Positions 1 through 5,410 of a stretch of DNA of 5,410 nucleotides are shown in pieces. A program made the position numbers and the translations under genes. This DNA is from Actinomycetota bacterium. GTDB lineage: Bacteria; Actinomycetota; Actinomycetes; Nanopelagicales; Nanopelagicaceae. Where the stretch lies: positions 1 to 5,410 of the forward strand of contig CANIAV010000074.1 of the NCBI GenBank assembly GCA_947465365.1, given 5' to 3'. Position 1 is the stretch's first letter. Each line of letters opens with the position of its first letter. The notes under the pieces were generated by a model that had not been told where the DNA came from, ran no database searches, and was given only the letters and a program-made list of their open reading frames with translations.

Positions 1-684
1 CCAAACCAATAAGGCGGCGCCAAGATCTGCGAGCTCACCAGATGTGACTGGGAAGCGTACATATACCGATGGATCGGTAACTGTCTCGTAACCTTGCGCC
101 AATTCATGATCCGATAAACCAGTTCCACATCGCGGACAATAGGGAGCAACGCGATGATCTTGAACCAGGAGACCTTTCTTCCAGATCTCTTTCAAACTCC
201 ACCAGACGCTTTCTACATACTCTGGCGCCATCGTCCAGTACGCCTGATCGAAATCAACCCAGAATCCCATCCGGTTGGTCATAGTTGTAAAGGCATCTAC
301 GTGGCGTGTTACTGAATCGCGACACTTATCGTTAAAGGCGGCGATGCCATATTTTTCAATATCGCCCTTGCCTGCAAAACCTAACTCTTTCTCAACTGCG
401 ATCTCAACTGGCAGGCCGTGACAATCCCAGCCCGCTTTACGAGTTACATATTTGCCTTTCATCGTTTGATAACGAGGAAAGACATCCTTAAATACTCGGG
501 CTTCAATATGGTGGGTGCCGGGCATGCCATTTGCAGTTGGCGGACCTTCATAGAAAGTCCAAGGTTGGCCACTTTCGCGGGCGGTAGTACTTGCTTCGAA
601 GATTGCGTTATCGCGCCAGAAATCTAAGATCGAACGCTCCATTGCGGGGAGGTCGATCTGAGCTGGAACCGGGCGCATTGTCAT
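1..684 (-). CDS. ileS: Isoleucyl-tRNA synthetase, N-terminal 228 residues (partial, runs off left edge)
   Basis: Cytoplasmic class I aminoacyl-tRNA synthetase that attaches isoleucine to tRNA-Ile. The reverse strand reads open from ATG at 684 to the window edge (228 codons, no stop). Visible are the ATP-binding signature region FYEGPPTANGMPGTHH (residues 44-59), where the usual HIGH tetrapeptide is replaced by GTHH; the conserved WDCHGLPVE block (86-94); and a CPRCGTGLSDHE cysteine pair (183-194) near the start of the CP1 editing insertion. The KMSKS loop and anticodon-binding part lie outside the window. The PGTHH form is what I recall from Streptomyces-type IleS, so this looks like a family variant rather than a defect. 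Start choice: ATG at 684 begins MTMRPV; the in-frame ATG at 678 is the alternative. No purine-rich ribosome binding site precedes either (the preceding bases are pyrimidine-rich on the coding strand), so a very short leader is possible. It is divergent from the DksA-like operon. Confidence 0.96.
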   Translation of the reverse strand, partial: MTMRPVPAQIDLPAMERSILDFWRDNAIFEASTTARESGQPWTFYEGPPTANGMPGTHHIEARVFKDVFPRYQTMKGKYVTRKAGWDCHGLPVEIAVEKELGFAGKGDIEKYGIAAFNDKCRDSVTRHVDAFTTMTNRMGFWVDFDQAYWTMAPEYVESVWWSLKEIWKKGLLVQDHRVAPYCPRCGTGLSDHELAQGYETVTDPSVYVRFPVTSGELADLGAALLVW

Positions 685-693
685 AAGGGGGAG

Positions 694-699
694 AGTCTA
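694..699 (-). promoter_or_regulatory. Possible -10 element for ileS
   Basis: The minus strand carries TAGACT (a TANNNT match), with nine bases between it and the ATG at 684. Initiation 6-8 bases downstream would give a leader of only about one to three bases, which agrees with the absence of a Shine-Dalgarno sequence. No convincing -35 hexamer lies 16-18 bases upstream, so the call is tentative. No T-box-like leader fits between this element and the gene. Confidence 0.35.
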
Positions 700-768
700 A
701 CGCCCGCAGGTCTTTGAGATCGCGCAGGCAAGTTATCTAAGAATTTGCAGTTGAGTTGAGTGGCAAAG

Positions 769-797
769 TTGGTCTAAGCGGTAAAAGAGCATAGGGT
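769..797 (+). promoter_or_regulatory. Sigma-70-type promoter for the DksA-like/lspA/rluD operon
   Basis: TTGGTC (769-774) is followed after exactly 17 bases by TAGGGT (792-797), matching the actinobacterial TANNNT -10 form. Seven bases then separate the -10 from a GTG at 805, so the expected start point falls on or next to that codon. This would make the first gene leaderless and supports 805 over the upstream GTG at 796, which overlaps the -10 element. The rest of the 685-804 intergenic stretch holds no gene, hairpin or long repeat that I can see. Confidence 0.5.
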
Positions 798-804
798 GCG
801 CGGC

Positions 805-1578
805 GTGCCAGCAAAAAAGAAAGCCGTTGCCAAGAAGAGCCCTGCAAAGAAGGTAGCTAAGGCTGCTGCAAAGAAAGTTGCCAAAAAGGCTCCGGCTAAG
901 AAAGCTGCCAAGAAAACCGCTAAGAAAGCGCCAGCGAAAAAGGTTGCTAAGAAAGTTGCTAAGAAAGCGCCCGCAAAGAAAGCACCGGGGCGTCCCTTCC
1001 CTTCTAAAGTTGGCAAGACCACTCTTACAGTCGATGAAAAATCTCAGACAGTTATCGTTGCAACAGTTATGGCTCCGGTTTCAACTCCAGTAGTTGAAGA
1101 ACGTCGCCTAGTAATGCCCCCACCTGCGCGCCCAATTAAGAGCGGCAAGAAGGCAGCTCCACTTAAGCCAATTAAAGCTGCGCCAACTCCAGTAACTGCC
1201 AGTGAATCAGAGGCGCCATGGACTGCAGCCGAACTCAAAGCAGTTCGCACTGAGATCTCTAAAGATTTAGCACGCCTGCGCCAAGAACTCGCTGTGGTTG
1301 AAGCTGAGATGGATGAGTTAATTTCTGAATCCGGTGAAGGCGCCGGCGATGACCAAGCAGATTCAGGCACTAAGACTTTTGAGCGCGAACATGAAATGTC
1401 TCTTGTCATAAATGCGCGCGATATGGTTTTGCAGACTGAACGTGCACTAGAACGTATCGACGGTAAGAGTTACGGAAATTGTGAAGAATGCGGAAACGCA
1501 ATTGGTAAAGCGCGGCTGCAGGTATTTCCGCGCGCAACTCTCTGCATGATATGTAAGCAGAAGGAAGAGCGGCGCTAA
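805..1578 (+). CDS. DksA/TraR-family zinc-finger protein with a histone H1-like lysine-rich N-terminal tail
   Basis: Predicted cytoplasmic, RNA-polymerase- and/or DNA-associated regulator of 257 residues, counted from GTG at 805. Three parts are visible. Residues 1-60 are Lys/Ala/Pro repeats of the AKKAPAKK kind, as in histone H1-like tails. Residues 61-135 are a low-complexity linker rich in Pro, Val and Lys. Residues 140-257 form the DksA/TraR part: a charged helix (about 140-173, with LRQELAVVEAEMDELI), an acidic turn DQADSG (183-188), a second helix (about 193-217), and a zinc finger C-x2-C-x17-C-x2-C with cysteines 226, 229, 247 and 250 in YGNCEECG and LCMICKQ. The family binds the RNA polymerase secondary channel in proteobacteria; in actinobacteria the role is less settled. 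It is far longer than the roughly 150-residue DksA because of the tail. GTG at 796 would add three residues, but 805 fits the promoter spacing and gives the natural start MPAKKK. First gene of a tight operon with lspA. Confidence 0.88.
   Translation: MPAKKKAVAKKSPAKKVAKAAAKKVAKKAPAKKAAKKTAKKAPAKKVAKKVAKKAPAKKAPGRPFPSKVGKTTLTVDEKSQTVIVATVMAPVSTPVVEERRLVMPPPARPIKSGKKAAPLKPIKAAPTPVTASESEAPWTAAELKAVRTEISKDLARLRQELAVVEAEMDELISESGEGAGDDQADSGTKTFEREHEMSLVINARDMVLQTERALERIDGKSYGNCEECGNAIGKARLQVFPRATLCMICKQKEERR
943..966 (+). repeat. Exact 12-bp tandem repeat in the lysine-rich coding region
   Basis: GTTGCTAAGAAA occurs twice back to back (943-954 and 955-966), encoding VAKK twice. A 14-base word, GCTAAGAAAGCGCC, also recurs at 919-932 and 958-971. 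Repeat units are multiples of three, so slippage would change tail length without breaking the frame. Confidence 0.8.
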
Positions 1579-1579
1579 G

Positions 1580-2062
1580 GTGCGCCTTCCAAACACACAC
1601 TGGAAGAGACTTTATGCCATCGCTTGGGCGATCTGGTTAATTGATTTAGCAACAAAAATCTGGGCGTTAAGCGCACTCGATCCTCGTAACCCAGTTAAGT
1701 TAATAGGCAATTTCCTCCAATTAACGCTTCTGAAAAATTCTGGAGCAGCCTTTAGTTTGGCCCAGGGAGCAACTGTGGTTTTCACCTTCTTTGCTCTATC
1801 GGTTATCGGCGCGATTGGATACTTCGCTCCAAAAATTACATCTAAAGGCTGGTCAATTGTCCTAGGACTTGCCTTAGGCGGAATCTTGGGCAATCTGACC
1901 GATCGAATATTTCGTAGCCCAGGATTTTTTACAGGACATGTGATCGATTGGATCCAAGTGCCGCATTGGCCGGTATTTAACTTGGCAGATAGCGCTATTG
2001 TGGTTGCAGCAGCAATTGCAGTTGTACTTTCTATTCGTAATATCTCACCGATGGGGGCTTAA
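1580..2062 (+). CDS. lspA: Lipoprotein signal peptidase (signal peptidase II)
   Basis: Integral membrane aspartyl protease that removes the signal peptide from prolipoproteins after lipid is added to the lipobox cysteine; it is the target of globomycin. The 160-residue length is typical. Family landmarks are visible: LIDLATK with Asp22, LKNSGAAFS (51-59), GGILGNLTDRIFR (100-112) carrying catalytic Asp108, and PVFNLADSAI (131-140) carrying catalytic Asp137. Four hydrophobic segments can be read at about 10-30, 64-82, 91-108 and 131-152. The GTG start at 1580 lies one base after the stop of the DksA-like gene, with AAGGAAGAG (1561-1569) ten bases upstream as a plausible ribosome binding site; translational coupling is likely. 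I see no closer alternative start in frame. The stop codon directly abuts the rluD-like start. Confidence 0.97.
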   Translation: MRLPNTHWKRLYAIAWAIWLIDLATKIWALSALDPRNPVKLIGNFLQLTLLKNSGAAFSLAQGATVVFTFFALSVIGAIGYFAPKITSKGWSIVLGLALGGILGNLTDRIFRSPGFFTGHVIDWIQVPHWPVFNLADSAIVVAAAIAVVLSIRNISPMGA

Positions 2063-3001
2063 ATGTCACGCGAAGCGCGCACATTAAGCGTTCCCGAAGG
2101 CGTTGCCGGTGAACGTATCGATAGCGCGCTCACTCGCGTTCTAGGTCTATCGCGCACCACCATCGTGCGTTTACTCGAAGATGGCGATATCCGCACCGGC
2201 GGTCGCGCCATGGCCAAATCAGAGCGCGTAACTAACGGTCAAGTCATTGATGTTTTAATGCCAGAGCCTTTAAATCAAGATCCAATTCCGCTAACTCCAC
2301 TAGATGGTTTGCGCGTTGTTTATGACGATGAAGATATTGTCGTTGTCGACAAGCCAGTTGGCTGCGCCGCTCATCCAAGTCCAGGTTGGATGGGGCCAAC
2401 AGTTGTTGGTGCACTTACCGCAGCTGGTTACACCATCTCAACTTCAGGACCCGCTGAACGTGCTGGAATTGTTCACCGCCTAGATGTCGGAACAAGTGGC
2501 TTGATGATCGTTGCCAAAACAGATCGCGCCTACACAGTTTTAAAGGATGCATTTCGAAACCATGATGTTGAAAAGACTTATCACGCGCTAGTTCAAGGTC
2601 ATATGGATCCAGTTAGCGGAACTATTGATGCGCCAATTGATCGCCATCCAAAAGAAGATCATCGCTTTGCCGTGACCGCCGAAGGCAAAGAGAGCATCAC
2701 ACATTACGAGGTAATCGAATTTTATAGATCAGTCTCACTAGTAAAAGTGGAGTTAGAGACAGGGCGCACTCATCAGATTCGCGTCCATTTCTCTGCGCTA
2801 AATCATCCGCTAGTCGGCGACACAACATATGGCGCAGATCCAGTTCTTGGAAAATCGTTAAGGATGTCACGTCCTTGGCTCCATGCACTAGAACTTCGCT
2901 TTGCCCATCCAGTTACTAAGCAACCGTTGGTCTTTAACGCTCCCTATGCACCTGACCTTCAGGCTTGCTTGGCGTTGCTTTCCGATGCGGTCCTGCCTTA
3001 A
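2063..3001 (+). CDS. rluD: Large-subunit rRNA pseudouridine synthase, RluD/RluA family
   Basis: Cytoplasmic enzyme that isomerises uridine to pseudouridine in RNA. RluD itself acts on helix 69 of 23S rRNA during 50S subunit maturation. The 312-residue protein has an N-terminal S4 RNA-binding domain (about 15-65, with GERIDSALTRVLGLSRT), then the RluA-type catalytic domain. Visible motifs are VVDKPVGCAAHPSPGW (94-109), the catalytic signature GIVHRLDVGTSGL (135-147) with Asp141, and GRTHQIRVH (234-242). The S4 domain plus this neighbourhood next to lspA favours RluD-like over the S4-less RluA, but target specificity among RluC/RluD cannot be settled from sequence alone. The ATG at 2063 immediately follows the lspA stop (TAAATG), with a G-run at 2053-2057 five bases upstream as the ribosome binding site, which implies coupled translation. 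No terminator hairpin is visible after the stop. Confidence 0.92.
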   Translation: MSREARTLSVPEGVAGERIDSALTRVLGLSRTTIVRLLEDGDIRTGGRAMAKSERVTNGQVIDVLMPEPLNQDPIPLTPLDGLRVVYDDEDIVVVDKPVGCAAHPSPGWMGPTVVGALTAAGYTISTSGPAERAGIVHRLDVGTSGLMIVAKTDRAYTVLKDAFRNHDVEKTYHALVQGHMDPVSGTIDAPIDRHPKEDHRFAVTAEGKESITHYEVIEFYRSVSLVKVELETGRTHQIRVHFSALNHPLVGDTTYGADPVLGKSLRMSRPWLHALELRFAHPVTKQPLVFNAPYAPDLQACLALLSDAVLP

Positions 3002-3016
3002 TCGATAACCAGAGAC

Positions 3017-3022
3017 TAATAT
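3017..3022 (+). promoter_or_regulatory. Weak candidate -10 element upstream of dnaE
   Basis: TAATAT lies in the 67-base gap between rluD and dnaE and matches TANNNT, which would give a leader of roughly 40 bases. No good -35 hexamer sits at the right distance upstream (the bases there end the rluD gene). The gap has no evident hairpin, so read-through from the upstream operon is equally possible. Confidence 0.25.
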
Positions 3023-3068
3023 TGCCCAACTGTGACAACCGCTAACCCAACTTCCGCAACGAGCGATT

Positions 3069-5410
3069 ATGAGTAATCGAGACTCTTTCGTACATCTGCA
3101 TGTTCACACCGAATACTCGATGCTCGATGGCGCAGCCCGCGTTGGTGATTTAGTAGAAGAAGTAGCTCGCCAAGAAATGCCGGCGATTGCGATGACTGAT
3201 CACGGAAACGTCTTTGGCGCTTTCGATTTCTATAAACAAGCTACTAAAGCCGGCGTTAAACCAATTATTGGAATTGAAGCCTACGTTGCGCCTGAATCAC
3301 GCCACGATAAGAAACGTGTGCAATGGGCAAGCGGTGGAGATGATGATGTCTCAGGTGGTGGCGCATATACACATATGACAATTCTTGCCGAAAATAACCA
3401 TGGCTTAAAAAATCTCTTCCGTCTCTCTTCCCTGGCATCCCTTGAAGGCTATTACTACAAGCCCCGTATGGATCGCGAACTACTTTCGCAATATGCCGAT
3501 GGCTTGATTGCAACAACCGGTTGCCCAGGTGGCGAAATTCAAACTCGCTTGCGAATGGGAAATTACAAAGAAGCGCTGCGCGCAGCAAGTGATTATCGCG
3601 ATATTTTTGGCACACATAACTTCTTCCTTGAGTTAATGGATCACGGCATTGATGTGGAAACTCGCGTCAAAGATGATCTTCTCAAACTAGGACGCGAGTT
3701 AAAACTGCCGTTACTCGCCACAAATGATCTGCATTACACGCGCCACGCAGATGCCGCTGCCCACGAAGCGCTGCTATGCGTGCAATCAGGTTCAACGCTG
3801 GCCGATCCCAAGCGCTTTAAATTCGATAACGACGAGTTCTATCTAAAGACACCGGCCCAGATGCGCGAGCTCTTTAAAGATCTCCCCGAGGCATGCGATA
3901 ACACATTACTTATTGCCGAACGTTGCAACGTCACCTTGCGTGAAGGTGAGAATTTGATGCCCGCCTTCGCAGTGCCTGTAGGTGAGAGCGAAGATAGCTG
4001 GTTACGTAAAGAGGCCGAGATTGGTTTAGCCAATCGCTTCGGCGATCGCGTAACTGCTGAACATAAAGAACGTTTAAATTACGAGCTAGATGTAATGCTC
4101 AAGATGGGATTTCCTGGTTACTTCCTCGTCGTTGCAGATTTAGTTGCACATGCCAAGAAAGTTGGAATCCGCGTTGGTCCAGGACGTGGATCTGCCGCCG
4201 GATCTCTCGTTGCTTACTCCTTAGGAATTACTGGATTAGATCCGATTGAACATGGTCTGTTATTTGAGCGCTTTCTAAATCCAGAACGTATCTCTATGCC
4301 AGATATCGATCTGGACTTTGATGAGCGTCGCCGCGGCGAAATGATTAAGTACGCGACTGAGAAATATGGCGAAGATCGCGTGGCACAAATTATTACCTAC
4401 GGCACCATTAAATCTAAGCAATCGATTAAAGATGCTACGCGCGTACTTGGTTATCCATATGTAATTGGTGAAAAGCTAACTAAGGCGCTGCCACCTTCGG
4501 TTATGGGTAAAGATATTTCACTATCTGGCGTATTTGATTCAAAAGATCCACGTTATGGCGAGGCCGGTGAATTCCGCGAGCTCTACAACACCGATCCTGA
4601 TTCAATGAAGGTTGTCGACTTAGCTAAAGGCCTAGAAGGTTTGAAACGCCAATGGGGCGTTCACGCCGCAGGTGTGATCCTTTCGCGTGAGCCTTTATTA
4701 GATGTGATTCCAATCCATCGCCGCGAAGCAGACGGCGCGATTATCACTCAATTCGATATGGGTGCTTGCGAATCAACGGGCTTACTAAAGATGGACTTCT
4801 TAGGCCTGCGCAACCTTTCAGTACTCGATGATGCGCTGCTTAATATAAAAGAGAATCAAGGCGTTGATGTTGTCCTTGAAGATCTGCCGCTACATGATCA
4901 GAAAACTTTTGAACTCTTATCGCGCGGCGACACCTTGGGCGTTTTCCAACTCGACGGTGGACCTATGCGCGCACTATTGCGCAGCATGGCTCCTGATTCA
5001 TTCGCTGATATCTCCGCAGTTATTGCGCTTTATCGCCCAGGACCTATGGGCGAGAACGCACACAATAACTATGCCGATCGTAAGAACGGTCGCAAACCAG
5101 TCGAACCAATCCACTCTGAACTCTCCAATGTGCTGCAAGAAATTCTGGGCGATACCTATGGGTTAATTGTTTATCAAGAACAGGTAATGGCGATTGCACA
5201 AAAGGTTGCGGGCTTCTCACTTGGTCGCGCAGATTTATTACGTAAGGCGATGGGTAAGAAGAATAAAGAGATCCTTGATAAGGAGTATGTGCCTTTTGAA
5301 GCGGGCATGAAAGCTAACGGTTTCTCAACTGCTGCCATCAAACGACTATGGGATGTTCTGATTCCATTCTCGGATTACGCTTTTAACCGCGCGCATAGCG
5401 CCGGATATGG
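3069..5410 (+). CDS. dnaE: DNA polymerase III alpha subunit, DnaE1 type (partial, runs off right edge)
   Basis: Replicative DNA polymerase of the chromosomal replisome. The frame stays open from ATG 3069 to the window end (780 full codons), about two thirds of a usual ~1,180-residue DnaE1. The N-terminal PHP domain (about 6-280) starts with [15 protein letters not shown] and keeps all nine expected metal ligands: His11, His13, Asp20, His45, Glu70, His102, Cys152, Asp220 and His222. This is the set linked to 3'-5' proofreading in mycobacterial DnaE1; E. coli DnaE lacks part of it. The polymerase core follows: [10 protein letters not shown] (370-379), [10 protein letters not shown] (410-419) with catalytic Asp414 and Asp416, and [12 protein letters not shown] with the third catalytic Asp576. 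YRPGPMGEN and the terminal [10 protein letters not shown] (771-780) are further family blocks. The clamp-binding and C-terminal domains lie outside the window. Start choice: MSNRDSF gives a normal PHP N-terminus; GAG at 3061-3063 is only a weak ribosome binding site. No frameshift or stop is seen. Confidence 0.97.
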   Translation, partial: MSNRDSFVHLHVHTEYSMLDGAARVGDLVEEVARQEMPAIAMTDHGNVFGAFDFYKQATKAGVKPIIGIEAYVAPESRHDKKRVQWASGGDDDVSGGGAYTHMTILAENNHGLKNLFRLSSLASLEGYYYKPRMDRELLSQYADGLIATTGCPGGEIQTRLRMGNYKEALRAASDYRDIFGTHNFFLELMDHGIDVETRVKDDLLKLGRELKLPLLATNDLHYTRHADAAAHEALLCVQSGSTLADPKRFKFDNDEFYLKTPAQMRELFKDLPEACDNTLLIAERCNVTLREGENLMPAFAVPVGESEDSWLRKEAEIGLANRFGDRVTAEHKERLNYELDVMLKMGFPGYFLVVADLVAHAKKVGIRVGPGRGSAAGSLVAYSLGITGLDPIEHGLLFERFLNPERISMPDIDLDFDERRRGEMIKYATEKYGEDRVAQIITYGTIKSKQSIKDATRVLGYPYVIGEKLTKALPPSVMGKDISLSGVFDSKDPRYGEAGEFRELYNTDPDSMKVVDLAKGLEGLKRQWGVHAAGVILSREPLLDVIPIHRREADGAIITQFDMGACESTGLLKMDFLGLRNLSVLDDALLNIKENQGVDVVLEDLPLHDQKTFELLSRGDTLGVFQLDGGPMRALLRSMAPDSFADISAVIALYRPGPMGENAHNNYADRKNGRKPVEPIHSELSNVLQEILGDTYGLIVYQEQVMAIAQKVAGFSLGRADLLRKAMGKKNKEILDKEYVPFEAGMKANGFSTAAIKRLWDVLIPFSDYAFNRAHSAGY

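Noticed and set aside
418..627. Plus-strand frame of about 70 codons within ileS
   Set aside because: Antisense to the conserved ileS catalytic core; no family signal.
685..804. T-box riboswitch upstream of ileS, common in Gram-positive bacteria
   Set aside because: The divergent gap is only 120 bases, carries the opposite operon's promoter, and shows no stem-loop or T-box core.
774..1022. Minus-strand open frame rich in Ala, Phe and Leu, resembling a small membrane protein
   Set aside because: It is the antisense of the AAG/AAA-GCC repeats; the hydrophobic pattern is the mirror of Lys/Ala codons and there is no ribosome binding site.
878..1093. Plus-strand Arg/Lys/Leu-rich frame inside the DksA-like gene
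   Set aside because: Out-of-frame reading of the same repeats; the main frame has a clear domain and continues far beyond.
1044..1600. Two minus-strand open frames opposite the DksA-like gene
   Set aside because: No recognisable motif, and fully covered by a gene with a convincing zinc finger.
3002..3068. Terminator between rluD and dnaE
   Set aside because: No inverted repeat followed by a T-run can be seen in the 67 bases.
3265..3615. Minus-strand frame of 116 codons rich in His and Arg
   Set aside because: Shadow of the dnaE PHP domain, which is strongly conserved in the plus frame.
4864..5166. Plus-strand 100-codon frame within dnaE
   Set aside because: Out of frame with the polymerase core; the dnaE frame stays open throughout.
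1..5410. A novel defence, mobile or biosynthetic system
   Set aside because: Every substantial coding region belongs to a known housekeeping family, and no repeats, integrase or transposase, or unassigned gene remain.

Overview
The window reads as a conserved housekeeping stretch from an actinobacterium. The predicted proteins match actinobacterial versions as I remember them: an IleS with a PGTHH variant of the HIGH motif, a zinc-finger DksA/TraR-like protein with a Lys/Ala/Pro tail, and a DnaE1-type polymerase with an intact PHP site. Base composition looks roughly balanced rather than GC-rich (not computed), and TTA and other A/T-ending codons are common. That fits a low-GC freshwater lineage such as the acI/Nanopelagicales group, but this placement is inference and no marker gene here proves it.

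Layout: positions 1-684 hold the 5' part of ileS on the minus strand, running off the left edge. Positions 685-804 form a divergent intergenic region with a recognisable plus-strand promoter and a weaker minus-strand -10 element. On the plus strand follow a DksA/TraR-like zinc-finger gene (805-1578), lspA (1580-2062), an rluD-family pseudouridine synthase gene (2063-3001), a 67-base gap, and dnaE from 3069 off the right edge (780 complete codons, no stop). The first three plus-strand genes are packed with gaps of 1 and 0 bases and are almost certainly one operon. dnaE may be read through from it or have its own weak promoter.

Functionally this is core growth machinery: isoleucine charging of tRNA, RNA-polymerase or nucleoid modulation, lipoprotein signal peptide removal, 23S rRNA pseudouridylation and chromosome replication. 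From memory, the ileS / lspA / rluD-like / dnaE neighbourhood recurs in other actinobacteria (for example around lspA and dnaE1 in Mycobacterium tuberculosis), which supports the assignments.

I see no mobile element, CRISPR array, tRNA, rRNA, toxin-antitoxin or defence system, and no sign of a previously undescribed system. The points most worth checking are a histone H1-like tail on the DksA-like protein, a likely leaderless GTG start for that gene, a DksA-like acidic tip motif, and a complete nine-residue metal site in the DnaE PHP domain that predicts built-in proofreading.
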